Notes under the pieces: generated by a model
Database searches by the model: none
What the model saw: the letters and a program-made list of their open reading frames with translations, nothing else
What the model was told of the DNA's origin: nothing
Translations under genes and position numbers: made by a program
Source of the DNA: Desulfosediminicola flagellatus
Lineage (GTDB): Bacteria; Desulfobacterota; Desulfobulbia; Desulfobulbales; Desulfocapsaceae
Assembly (NCBI RefSeq): GCF_005116655.2
Contig: NZ_CP050698.1
Coordinates: 1,766,501-1,830,500, forward strand
Reading direction: 5' to 3'
DNA length: 64,000 nucleotides
In this document: positions 1 to 8,455 of the stretch, in pieces
How the letters are laid out: each line of letters starts with the position of its first letter
Numbering within the stretch: position 1 is the stretch's first letter

Positions 1-80
1 GCAAGAGTAATGCCAGTATTGATATTTTGTTAAGTGTTGTTAAAACAGGAAGTTAGGGCTGGTGTTCGTGTTGTTGGAGG

Positions 81-183
81 TTACAACAAAAGTTGTTAGA
101 TATTTTTCATTCTGGTTTTTATGCTGATTTAGCACGGTTATACGACATTACAATAAATGTTGTGATTACAACAAAAGTTGTAA
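81..183. promoter_or_regulatory. Array of three 18-bp palindromic operator-like sites
   Basis: Three related 18-bp sites occur at 81-98 (TTACAACAAAAGTTGTTA), 148-165 (TTACAATAAATGTTGTGA) and 166-183 (TTACAACAAAAGTTGTAA). The last has perfect 7-bp arms around AAAA, and the second and third abut without a gap. Multiple dyads of this kind are typical of transcription-factor operators. I do not recognise the motif. The target could be a gene beyond the left edge, since no convincing gene starts just downstream on the plus strand. The role is inference. Confidence 0.5.
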
Positions 184-320
184 GGGGAATAGCGTTACCG
201 GTATTGAGTGAAACACTATTTTTAAATGAAAACATATCGGAAAAGTATCTTTTAATCAGCATATTGGAGAGTAATTGAAGGTGCCGAAGGGGGGAGATGT
301 GTGGTATGTAGAGAATGTGG

Positions 321-707
321 TTACTCCTTCTTGACGCTGGCCAGGGCAAGGTAGTAGGTGCCTACAGTCAATTCGGCACAGTGATGATGGTCTGATGGCA
401 GAGTTTCGAGATAATCAATAAGTTGAGATGGCGTTATATCCCATGATTTCTCGAGAGGTTTACCTTCAATCAATTGTGCCAGCGCATTGCAGCAGGCATT
501 GGTATTTAAGCATCCCTCTAATTTGAACCTCAGTTGCTTGATGCAGCCGTTGTGTATTTGCAGGTAGATCGTGATTGTGTCCCCGCAATCACCCGTTTTA
601 CTGCCATATCCATCTGGTTTATCGATAACTTCCTGTCTATCATACAAGTATGCCATTGTGAGAAATGTGTCTGAATGGTCTTGCCAGAAATCGAATTCTT
701 TTTTCAT
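321..707 (-). CDS. NifU/IscU-type iron-sulfur cluster scaffold-like protein
   Basis: This 128-residue protein resembles the NifU N-terminal (IscU) scaffold family, which assembles Fe-S clusters on three conserved cysteines. The family pattern is visible: GDCGD near residue 41, EGCLNTNACC near residues 64-71, and HHCAEL near residue 111. The length fits a stand-alone scaffold domain. The N-terminus (FDFWQDHSDTFLTMA) matches the variant seen in anaerobes that lack a full isc operon. No cysteine desulfurase lies next to it in the window, so its partner is unknown. The gene is isolated, with a repeat element on its upstream side. Confidence 0.8.
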   Translation of the reverse strand: MKKEFDFWQDHSDTFLTMAYLYDRQEVIDKPDGYGSKTGDCGDTITIYLQIHNGCIKQLRFKLEGCLNTNACCNALAQLIEGKPLEKSWDITPSQLIDYLETLPSDHHHCAELTVGTYYLALASVKKE

Positions 708-1001
708 GTCGTAAGCAATGTGGTTCGTTGAATAGTTATTTGATTATGCTCTTTGTATCTGTTCGTGTTTGTTGAGACTGGGCAGCTGCGTTGCTCATGT
801 AGGTATTTCTACAGATTCAGGGGTTCCGGAGTTGAAATGGATGGGTAACGAGTTACCAGTTGAACAGGTACGGATATCACAAATACGGTGATCCTGCCAG
901 TGTTACATTGTGGATATGGTGTGGGCTTGCAAGATGTTTTGGCCAAATAACAGTGTGTTAGCAGGATGCTTTAAAAGTTGATTGTAATACGTATATTGTG
1001 G

Positions 1002-1167
1002 CTAGTGTCCTGTCATGCCTCAGATGTCTAATTCTGCTCGCCCTTTTCACTTCCTGACTTCGTTACTCCTTCTGTTACATAGCGCTACTATGCTCAATCA
1101 GTCGTGCCTTGCAGGAAGAGAAAAAGCTTCGCATTATTACGACATTTGACACATGACATGACACTAG
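1002..1167. mobile_element. CTAG-bounded miniature inverted-repeat element, copy 1
   Basis: A 166-bp non-coding element begins CTAGTGTCCTGTCATG and ends CATGACATGACACTAG, so its termini are inverted and both are bounded by CTAG. The first 60 or so bases recur almost identically at 20396-20455. The left arm is also imperfectly inverted to the right half. It has no coding capacity, as expected of a MITE mobilised in trans. A CTAG target recalls the site preference of IS5-type elements, but that link is tentative. It sits 12 bp from the stop codon of the sigma-54 regulator gene. Confidence 0.7.
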
Positions 1168-1179
1168 AGTTGTCGGCGT

Positions 1180-2601
1180 CTACTTCTCCTCAGAAAAATT
1201 TTTAAGTCGTTTGCTGAGAGCCTGTTGGGATATGCCGAGAAGTGAGGCCGCGATAGATTGATTATTATTTGCTCTGGTCATCGCTTCTTTAATGAGCATA
1301 CGGGTAGCTTGTTTGATGCTTGGTAATACATCGCTCTGGGTGAATGAAGGGGAGGTATTGAAGTTGACGGTGTTTTCCGCCATATCAAGTTTGCGCATTC
1401 GAGCCATATGTTCGCGAAATACCATGAGCGACAATATTCCGTTTTTGTTTTGCGCCATAGCATCAAAAATCATAGCCTGAAGTTCGCGAATGTTTCCCGG
1501 GAAGTTATAGGTTTCCAGTAATGTTATGAGCTCAGCAGGCATTTTAGGAATACTTTTATTTAAAGCGGTGGCGGCAAGCTGTAGAAAGTGAGCACTCAGT
1601 AATCCTAGATCTTCTTTACGCTCGCGCAATGGTGGTGCATGGATGCGATGGGTACGTATTCTGTAATGAAGGTCTTTTCTGAAGAGTTTCTTTCTTTGAA
1701 TGTCCCATAAATCTACGTGAGTTGAAGCAATGACACGCGCGCTGCTTGTTCGGACGTTATCCTGGCCGAGAGGCATATATTCGTTTTCCTGCAAAAGCCT
1801 AAGAAGTTTTACCTGTGAAGCCTGGGTGAGGTCACCTATCTCATCAAGGAAAATAGTGCCGCCGTTTGCGCGTTCCAGCAGGCCGCGTCTATCAGCCTCT
1901 GCACCTGTGAATGCACCTTTGACATGGCCGAAAAGGGTGTCAGAGAAAACGTTATCGTCAAGGCCTGCAACATTAACCGCCACAAATTCGCCTGACCTCT
2001 GACTGAGGTTGTGTATAACGTGTGCGATAAGCTCTTTGCCGGTTCCTGTTTCACCTCGAACTAAAACCGGTTGGTCAGTAGTTGCAATGGATTCGATGTA
2101 TTGAAAGATTTCAACCATTTTAAGGCTACGCGTTACAATGGTTTTGAACGCATCCGGGTGATCTAGTCGTTCGGTTATATTATCACACTCTTGCAACGTG
2201 TTTTGGATGGTTACCTGGCCTGATTGTAATGACTTTTTTACTGCTGAAAGCAAGCGTTCTTCATCCACCGGCTTGACTATATAGTCTGACGCACCTGATT
2301 TCATGCAATGAACTGCGGTTTCTGCATCAATTCTTCCTGTAATTATTATGACGGGTATTGACGGGTACAGTTCCGACAGTTTCTCAATAATAATTTCACC
2401 TTTTACATGCGGCATATTGAGGTCAAGCAGAACTACACTTGGTTTTCTCTGCTCAATAATCGCCATCGCCTGACGACTGTCGGCACAGGTAATGACATTA
2501 TTCATGCCAGCCATGTTTAATATGGTGTCTACTGAAAGAAGTATTGCTTCTTCATCGTCAATAACGAGAATCGGGTCGTATGGGTTGAGTGTGCCAGTCA
2601 T
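1180..2601 (-). CDS. Sigma-54-dependent response regulator (NtrC family)
   Basis: This 473-residue regulator has the classic three-part layout. The receiver domain (about 8-120) has phosphoacceptor Asp60 in VVLLDLNMP and Lys110 in VKP. The AAA+ domain has Walker A GETGTGKE (183-190) and the sigma-54 contact loop GAFTGA (229-234). A C-terminal Fis-type helix-turn-helix ends in SLLGISQQALSKRL. It would activate sigma-54 promoters when phosphorylated. Its ATG overlaps the stop of the upstream kinase gene by 4 bp, so the two are translationally coupled and almost certainly cognate. It lies divergent from prpE, which may be a target; I found no clean -24/-12 promoter there by eye. Confidence 0.93.
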   Translation of the reverse strand: MTGTLNPYDPILVIDDEEAILLSVDTILNMAGMNNVITCADSRQAMAIIEQRKPSVVLLDLNMPHVKGEIIIEKLSELYPSIPVIIITGRIDAETAVHCMKSGASDYIVKPVDEERLLSAVKKSLQSGQVTIQNTLQECDNITERLDHPDAFKTIVTRSLKMVEIFQYIESIATTDQPVLVRGETGTGKELIAHVIHNLSQRSGEFVAVNVAGLDDNVFSDTLFGHVKGAFTGAEADRRGLLERANGGTIFLDEIGDLTQASQVKLLRLLQENEYMPLGQDNVRTSSARVIASTHVDLWDIQRKKLFRKDLHYRIRTHRIHAPPLRERKEDLGLLSAHFLQLAATALNKSIPKMPAELITLLETYNFPGNIRELQAMIFDAMAQNKNGILSLMVFREHMARMRKLDMAENTVNFNTSPSFTQSDVLPSIKQATRMLIKEAMTRANNNQSIAASLLGISQQALSKRLKNFSEEK

Positions 2602-4529
2602 ATCATTCTTCCTGCTACTTCGTCCATGTCATAACGTGGCAGTCGCGCCGTGGCGATAGTGCCTTTGTCAGGTTCTGATTTGAAATTCAGCCAGCCATGG
2701 TGGTTTCGAATAATTGTATCTGAAATAGAAAGACCGAGCCCTGTTCCGCTGATATCGCGTTTAGTTGTGAAGAACGGGTCTTTTATTCTATCGAGTAATT
2801 CCGGAGTCATGCCGACACCCTGGTCTGCTACTTCGAGAATGATTTCTTCTGATTCTTCAAGATAATGGGTGGTAACCCGTATTGGCTTGTCAGGTGAATC
2901 TGTGGCCTGGCAGGCGTTTACCAGCAGGTTAATGATAACCTGACCCAGGCGTTGACTATTACCGGGAAGTATAGGCAGATTTTCGTCATACGTCACCTTG
3001 AAATCCTGAGTAGCCTTTTTTATTACACTTGAGAGCAGGCCGATGGAAGTCTCAACAACCTGATTAAGGTTGACAGCTTCTTTGAGTTCTGATGGTGCCT
3101 GTCGTGAAAATTCTTTGAGTTCTCCTACAATACGCTGGACTCTGGAAACCCCATCCTGTGAGAAGTGAAGGAGTTTTGGCATGCGGTCGCGAAGCTGCAT
3201 GTACGGCATACCGCCTATCTCAAAATCGGTGTTTTCAGAGTAGTGTAGATCGAGTATTGGTTGAGCAGCGTCCCAGAATCGTTCATATACCTTGAAATTC
3301 AACATAACTGAAGAGATGGGGTTGTTGATTTCATGCGCCACGCCTGCAACGAGTGTTCCCAATGCTTCCATTTTGTTGGTTTGCATGAGTTGCTCCTGGC
3401 GGAGCTTTGCTTCAACTTCTGCTCGCTTTTTATCTGTAATATCACGGGCAGTTAGAAGGAATGTCGGTGGTCCGCTTGAGCTGTCCATTATTGCAAATGT
3501 GGCTTCAATCGGCACGTGATGACTGTCAGCCGAGACAAATTCTGTTTCAAGCATAGAATCGTTGCTGTTGTCAGAATTTGTGCTGTCAATCTTGTGGAGA
3601 AATTCCTGTTGATGAGGGGGCGGCAAAATATCGAGAATAGATTTGCCGATAACTGAATCTATAGGATAACCGCAGATTTTACTAAACGACGTGTTAGCGT
3701 AGTTTATGCGAAGGTCACGGTCAAGAAGCAGAATCATTTCTTTTGCGGTTTCAGTAAGCAGCCGATAGCGAATTTCGCTTTTTCGCAAGGAAATCTCCAT
3801 TTCCTGGCGCTTGGTTTCAACACTGGTTCCCTGCCAGATTATATATACAGAGAGTATGGAAATAATGAGGAGGATTCCAAGAAATATATATGTCATGTTT
3901 TGGGTTATAGCGGCAACCTGTGCGTGAACATCCTCAACATAGACACCTGTGCCGATGACCCACTGCCAGGGGAGATATTCCTGAACGTAGGAGATTTTCG
4001 AAAAAATTCTTGATGGATCATCCTGCCACTGCCAGTGGTAGTTCACATAGCCGGCCCCTTCTGATTTTACGGCGGCAAGAAAATCCTGAAACAGTCTTTG
4101 CCCTGCAGGATCAGTTTCGTCGGTGACATCCTTACCTTCGAGATCAGGCCGGTAGGGGTGCATGATCATGCGTGGATATGTATCGTTGATCCAGAAATAA
4201 TCTTTGTTGTCAGGGCCGTACCGCAGATCACGTAAATGATTGATAGCCTGCTGTTTTGCTTCTTTTTCTGTTAAGGCACCATTCAGTGACATCTTTGCAT
4301 AATGCTTGACTGAACTCATAGCTGAATTGGAGAGCGCATGGATCATTTCACGCTTTCTCTCCATGAGTTGGTCTTCCATTCTCGGGAGGATATACCCGAA
4401 GAAGGTCGCGATAAAGAGAAACATTGAGAGCAGCACAGGGAGAATGATTTTCACGGGGATGACCTGTGAAAATGATTTTTTTCCGTATTTTCCAGGTATT
4501 GGCAGGTCCATTCTGTTCTCTTCGTTCAC
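2598..4529 (-). CDS. Cache/PAS sensor histidine kinase
   Basis: Membrane sensor kinase of 643 residues. It has a TM helix (about 26-47), a periplasmic single-Cache domain (about 50-200, with the typical YFWINDTYPRMIMHP segment), a second TM (about 212-232), a PAS domain (about 253-370), a HisKA domain with His399 in VAGVAHEINNP, and an HATPase domain with DQGVGM and GTGLGLSI boxes. Single-Cache domains of this type often bind small carboxylates, so sensing of propionate or a related acid is a reasonable inference given the neighbouring prpE. It is co-transcribed with the downstream NtrC-type regulator (ATGA overlap). The longest frame starts with GTG; an in-frame ATG at codon 7 is the alternative. 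Confidence 0.92.
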   Translation of the reverse strand: MNEENRMDLPIPGKYGKKSFSQVIPVKIILPVLLSMFLFIATFFGYILPRMEDQLMERKREMIHALSNSAMSSVKHYAKMSLNGALTEKEAKQQAINHLRDLRYGPDNKDYFWINDTYPRMIMHPYRPDLEGKDVTDETDPAGQRLFQDFLAAVKSEGAGYVNYHWQWQDDPSRIFSKISYVQEYLPWQWVIGTGVYVEDVHAQVAAITQNMTYIFLGILLIISILSVYIIWQGTSVETKRQEMEISLRKSEIRYRLLTETAKEMILLLDRDLRINYANTSFSKICGYPIDSVIGKSILDILPPPHQQEFLHKIDSTNSDNSNDSMLETEFVSADSHHVPIEATFAIMDSSSGPPTFLLTARDITDKKRAEVEAKLRQEQLMQTNKMEALGTLVAGVAHEINNPISSVMLNFKVYERFWDAAQPILDLHYSENTDFEIGGMPYMQLRDRMPKLLHFSQDGVSRVQRIVGELKEFSRQAPSELKEAVNLNQVVETSIGLLSSVIKKATQDFKVTYDENLPILPGNSQRLGQVIINLLVNACQATDSPDKPIRVTTHYLEESEEIILEVADQGVGMTPELLDRIKDPFFTTKRDISGTGLGLSISDTIIRNHHGWLNFKSEPDKGTIATARLPRYDMDEVAGRMI

Positions 4530-5206
4530 GTATATATTGGTTGTAATACTTATAAAAAACCTACTTATCGTTGGAAGCCCGACACGTTATGCTCTCTATT
4601 AAAAAAATATGACTTGGGCATTCAATTGTTCATTTGTGCTTATGTGAAACAATATTTTTCCTGAGATAACATGAGCGGCAAACAGGTGTTCATTCAGGAA
4701 ACGGGTTTGTACCATGTTGTTAAGCGCTTTTTTTTCATCTTTACAACGTTCTTATAGAAAAAATGCATAAATACATTGAGATAAAATTGACACATTTTGT
4801 CACTTTATTACAAAGTGTTTGCTCGGAAGAATAAGAAATTGTTGGATATTTCATAAATATGATTTGTTATAAAATGATTAGAGTAACAATGTTATTGTCA
4901 TTATTATCCTATTGATATTTGTTGTCAATAAAATATCGTTAAAATAGATATATAGGATCTTTTTTTAAATAATAACACAATTTTTTTATTTGTTTTAAGC
5001 GTGTTTTGTCTTTTGAGCGTTAGTCTTTTATATACCTGAAAAAACGTATTTTTTTATCTTGGTGGATTTTGGAGGCGATTGCTGTAGTCTCTTAAAATGT
5101 AACAACGTTTAATAAAGTACTTGCCGTATCTATGCGATTGCTGTATACAGATGGAAGTGGTTAGGGTGGACCGGTGGACTAAAATCAGACCAAAAGGGGA
5201 GTGATT
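4530..5206. promoter_or_regulatory. AT-rich divergent intergenic region upstream of the kinase operon and prpE
   Basis: About 680 bp, very AT-rich, with no supportable gene. A perfect TTGACA lies at 4787-4792 with a weak -10-like TACAAA 16 bp further on, and TGACACATTTTGTCA around the same place is a small dyad. These are candidate promoter or operator elements only. The prpE Shine-Dalgarno sequence (AAAGGGGAG) ends the region. I looked for a sigma-54 GG-N10-GC promoter and saw none that is convincing. Confidence 0.3.
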
Positions 5207-7102
5207 ATGACTAGTTTTGATGCCGTTTTTCAAAGTAGTATCGACAACCCAGAAGAATTTTGGGCGGAAGCCGCAAAAGGTATTACTTGGTACAGATGGT
5301 GTGACTCTGTTCTGGATGCATCAAACCCTCCGTTCTACCGCTGGTTTCCCGGCGGTAAAATGAACACATGCTATAATGCCGTTGATCGTCATGTCGAAAG
5401 TGGACGTGCAGATCAGACGGCTATCATTTACGATAGTCCTGTAACAAACACCATCAGGAAAATCACCTACAAGGAACTGCAGGGTGAGGTCGCGCAATTT
5501 GCCGGGGGGTTGAAAGACCTTGGCGTAGTTAAAGGCGATACGGTTATTATTTATATGCCGATGATTCCTGAAGCAGCTGTTGCAATGCTTGCCTGTGCTA
5601 GAATTGGTGCAATTCACTCGGTGGTTTTTGGTGGTTTTGCAGCTCATGAACTTGCAATTCGTATCGATCACGCTCAACCAAAAGTAATTATTGCTGCTTC
5701 GGGCGCTATTGAAGGTAAGAAAACACTTGCCTACAAGCCTCTCATCGATGGCGCAATCGAGCAGTCTACCCATCAGGTAGAAAAAGTGGTCATGTTCCAG
5801 CGTGACATCATTAAGGCAGAAATGATTCCTGGTCGCGATTTTGACTGGACCGAAATTGCAGCAAAAGCACAGCCTGCAGATTGTGTTGAGCTTGAAGCAA
5901 CTGATCCTCTCTATATCCTTTACACTTCCGGTACCACCGGAATGCCTAAAGGGGTTATCAGGGATAACGGCGGTCACGCGGTTGCTCTGAACTGGACCAT
6001 GAAGAACCTGTATGATATCGATCCGGGTGAAGTCTGGTGGGCGGCATCTGACGTTGGTTGGGTTGTTGGTCACTCCTATATTGTATATGCACCGCTGATT
6101 CAAGGTTCTACTACTGTCCTGTACGAGGGTAAGCCGATTGGTACACCTGATGCCGGTGCTTTCTGGCGTGTAATATCTGAGCACAACGTCAAGTGCCTGT
6201 TTACTGCTCCGACAGCATTCAGAGCGATCAAGAAAGAAGATCCAAATGGTGAGCTTTACAAGAAATATGACATGTCCAAATTTGAATGTCTCTATCTTGC
6301 TGGCGAACGTACAGATCCTGATACGCTGCATTGGGCCGAAGATCTGCTGAAAGTACCGGTAATTGATCACTGGTGGCAGACTGAAACTGGTTGGGCCATT
6401 GCAGGTAACTGTCGTGGTATCGAAGAATTACCTGTTAAAGAAGGTTCTCCTACTAAGGCATTGCCGGGCTGGAACGTTCAGATTCTCGACAACGATAACA
6501 ACGTCGTTGAACCGAATACTGAAGGTAACATAGTTGTAAAACTGCCTTTGCCTCCTGGAACACTCACCACCTTATGGCGCAACGAAGAACGTTTCATTAA
6601 ATCGTATATGACTAACTTCCCTGGCTATTACGAGACCAGTGATGGTGGATATATTGATGAGGACGGCTACATTTATGTAATGGGTCGTATGGATGACGTT
6701 ATCAATATAGCTGGTCACCGTCTGTCTACTGGTGCCATGGAAGAAGTAATCGCAGGACATCCGGATGTTGCTGAGTGTGCTGTATTCGGAACTCATGACC
6801 AGATGAAAGGTCAGTTGCCTGTCGGACTGTTTGTGCTGAAAGCTGGCGTAGACAGAAAAGAAGAAGATATCAAGAAAGAACTGGTGCAGATGGTTCGTGA
6901 TAAGATCGGACCGATCGCATGTTTCCGCGATTCTGCTCAGGTTGCAAGGTTGCCGAAGACTCGTTCAGGCAAGATCCTGCGTGGTACCATGCGCTCGATA
7001 GCCAATAACAAGGAATACAGCATGCCTTCTACCATAGATGATCCAGTCATTCTCGACGAGATCACCGAAACCCTCAAATCCATAGGGTTTCCTAAGGCGT
7101 AG
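5207..7102 (+). CDS. prpE: Propionyl-CoA synthetase (AMP-forming acyl-CoA synthetase)
   Basis: This roughly 631-residue adenylate-forming enzyme activates propionate (or acetate) to the acyl-CoA through an acyl-AMP. It carries the ACS N-terminal segment (FWAEAAKGITWY), the P-loop TSGTTGMPKGV, the PrpE/ACSS3-type segment VIRDNGGHAVALNW, WWQTETGW, and the C-terminal SGKILRGT with the catalytic lysine. The VIRDNGGH region favours the propionyl branch over acetyl-CoA synthetase. The longest frame begins at GTG 5201, but ATG 5207 has GGAG five bases upstream and is preferred. It heads the propionate/methylmalonyl-CoA block and supplies propionyl-CoA. The upstream divergent two-component pair may control it. 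Confidence 0.9.
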   Translation: MTSFDAVFQSSIDNPEEFWAEAAKGITWYRWCDSVLDASNPPFYRWFPGGKMNTCYNAVDRHVESGRADQTAIIYDSPVTNTIRKITYKELQGEVAQFAGGLKDLGVVKGDTVIIYMPMIPEAAVAMLACARIGAIHSVVFGGFAAHELAIRIDHAQPKVIIAASGAIEGKKTLAYKPLIDGAIEQSTHQVEKVVMFQRDIIKAEMIPGRDFDWTEIAAKAQPADCVELEATDPLYILYTSGTTGMPKGVIRDNGGHAVALNWTMKNLYDIDPGEVWWAASDVGWVVGHSYIVYAPLIQGSTTVLYEGKPIGTPDAGAFWRVISEHNVKCLFTAPTAFRAIKKEDPNGELYKKYDMSKFECLYLAGERTDPDTLHWAEDLLKVPVIDHWWQTETGWAIAGNCRGIEELPVKEGSPTKALPGWNVQILDNDNNVVEPNTEGNIVVKLPLPPGTLTTLWRNEERFIKSYMTNFPGYYETSDGGYIDEDGYIYVMGRMDDVINIAGHRLSTGAMEEVIAGHPDVAECAVFGTHDQMKGQLPVGLFVLKAGVDRKEEDIKKELVQMVRDKIGPIACFRDSAQVARLPKTRSGKILRGTMRSIANNKEYSMPSTIDDPVILDEITETLKSIGFPKA

Positions 7103-7159
7103 TTCAACGTTAGCAGCTACAAATCGTAGCTGAAATCTCACTTATTTCCATAGAAGCAG

Positions 7160-7197
7160 CCGGTCCCTTAAGGGGGCCGGTTGCCTCCCAAGGGGGT
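7160..7197 (+). promoter_or_regulatory. Hairpin and possible RBS-sequestering structure ahead of sucC
   Basis: CCGGTCCC at 7160-7167 pairs with GGGGCCGG at 7173-7180 (one G-T pair) to give a GC-rich hairpin. The CCCTT within it (7165-7169) could instead pair with AAGGG (7190-7194) of the sucC Shine-Dalgarno sequence. There is no U-tract, so it is not a standard terminator. A small 7-bp hairpin (CAGCTAC/GTAGCTG, 7114-7132) precedes it. The mutually exclusive pairing suggests translational control or RNA processing between prpE and sucC, which is inference. Confidence 0.35.
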
Positions 7198-7201
7198 ATT
7201 T

Positions 7202-8359
7202 ATGAAAATTCATGAATATCAGGCCAAAGAACTGTTCCGCAAATACGATGTTCCGACACCCGAAGGTGGGGTAGCCGATGATGTGGCGCAAGTCGAGAGT
7301 ATCGCAGAAAAACTCGGACTTCCGGTAGCTGTAAAAGCGCAGATTCATGCCGGTGGTAGAGGAAAAGGCGGAGGAGTTAAGCTGGCCCGAGCGGCTGAAG
7401 AAGTGTCCAGCGCTGCAAAAGATATTCTGGGCATGACACTGGTAACTAAGCAGACAGGTCCGGAAGGGCAACTGGTACGCAAAGTTCTGGTGGAGAAAGG
7501 CGTAAATATCAAGAAGGAACTGTATCTTTCGATAATTCCTGATCGGGATACTGCCTCAATTGCAATCGTCACCAGTCAGGATGGCGGTATGGATATCGAG
7601 GAAGTTGCTGCCAGTACACCTGAGCGTATCATTAAGGTCTTCGTTAATCCGTTGATTGGTATTCAGGGATATCATCTCCGTGAGGTCATGTTCGGCCTTG
7701 AGCTTGAAAAAGAGGTAATGAAACCCTTTGGGCAGATTCTGAAGAATCTCTATAACCTCTTTGTTGATTACGATTGTTCAATGGTAGAGATCAATCCATT
7801 GATCATTACAGAAGAGAACGGCGTTGTTGCACTGGATGCAAAGATGGATATCGATTCAAGCGCGGTCTATCGCCATCCTGACGTTAAAGCGATGCACGAT
7901 CCATTTGAAGATGATCCTGCAGAGCTTGAAGCAGCCAAGTTTGACCTCAACTACATCAAGCTCGATGGTAATGTCGGCAATATGGTAAATGGCGCCGGTC
8001 TTGCTATGGCGACAATGGACATCATTAAGCAGGCGGGTGCTAATCCGGCAAACTTCCTTGATGTTGGTGGCGGTGCTAATGCTGAAATGGTTGAGAATGG
8101 ATTCCGTATTATCCTGAGTGATCCTAATGTGAAGGGAATCCTGATTAATATCTTCGGCGGAATCCTGCGTTGTGATGTACTGGCACAGGGTGTTGTTCAG
8201 GCTGCAAAGAAAATCGATCTGAATGTACCTGTAGTGGTTCGCATGGAAGGAACAAACGTGGATGAAGGCAGGCGGATTCTTGCTGAATCAGGGCTTAGTC
8301 TTATCAACGCTGAAAACCTTGCAGATGCAGCTCAGAAGGTTGCGGATATAGTTGCCTGA
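7202..8359 (+). CDS. sucC: Succinyl-CoA ligase (ADP-forming), beta subunit
   Basis: This 385-residue ATP-grasp subunit binds nucleotide and, with SucD, interconverts succinyl-CoA and succinate with substrate-level phosphorylation. It has the family start MKIHEYQAKELFRKYDVPTP, the glycine-rich ATP-grasp segment AQIHAGGRGKGGGV, EINPL, and the GGILRCD region of the carboxy half. The longest frame begins at TTG 7181, but ATG 7202 follows AAGGGGGT at the right distance. In propionate metabolism this enzyme handles the succinyl-CoA/succinate step next to methylmalonyl-CoA. It is followed by sucD, with about 96 bp between them holding a hairpin. Confidence 0.95.
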   Translation: MKIHEYQAKELFRKYDVPTPEGGVADDVAQVESIAEKLGLPVAVKAQIHAGGRGKGGGVKLARAAEEVSSAAKDILGMTLVTKQTGPEGQLVRKVLVEKGVNIKKELYLSIIPDRDTASIAIVTSQDGGMDIEEVAASTPERIIKVFVNPLIGIQGYHLREVMFGLELEKEVMKPFGQILKNLYNLFVDYDCSMVEINPLIITEENGVVALDAKMDIDSSAVYRHPDVKAMHDPFEDDPAELEAAKFDLNYIKLDGNVGNMVNGAGLAMATMDIIKQAGANPANFLDVGGGANAEMVENGFRIILSDPNVKGILINIFGGILRCDVLAQGVVQAAKKIDLNVPVVVRMEGTNVDEGRRILAESGLSLINAENLADAAQKVADIVA

Positions 8360-8385
8360 TTGGCTGGCACGAACAGGCAATCAGG
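8355..8385 (+). promoter_or_regulatory. Hairpin between sucC and sucD
   Basis: CCTGATTG (8355-8362, spanning the sucC stop codon) and CAATCAGG (8378-8385) form a perfect 8-bp inverted repeat with a 15-nt loop. No U-tract follows, so an mRNA-processing or stability element within the operon fits better than a terminator. No function can be shown from sequence. Confidence 0.35.
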
Positions 8386-8455
8386 AACCAGGAATCATTA
8401 CACTGCTGCCGGGAGAACTGGCGTGCAGGATATCATAACCAGTTGAAGGTGCGAT

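Noticed and set aside
93..278. 61-residue plus-strand ORF near the left edge
   Set aside because: It overlaps the palindromic array, lacks a good ribosome site and has no recognisable features.
5060..5090. GG/GC string upstream of prpE considered as a -24/-12 promoter
   Set aside because: The GG and GC are 8 bases apart instead of 10, so sigma-54 recognition is unlikely.
5321..6370. 349-residue minus-strand ORF opposite prpE
   Set aside because: Its composition (Cys, Asn and Arg-rich, no family motifs) is that of an antisense shadow of a strongly supported gene.
8362..8382. TGGCAC-like string resembling a sigma-54 promoter before sucD
   Set aside because: The GG-to-GC spacing is one base short and the string lies in a hairpin loop between two operon genes.
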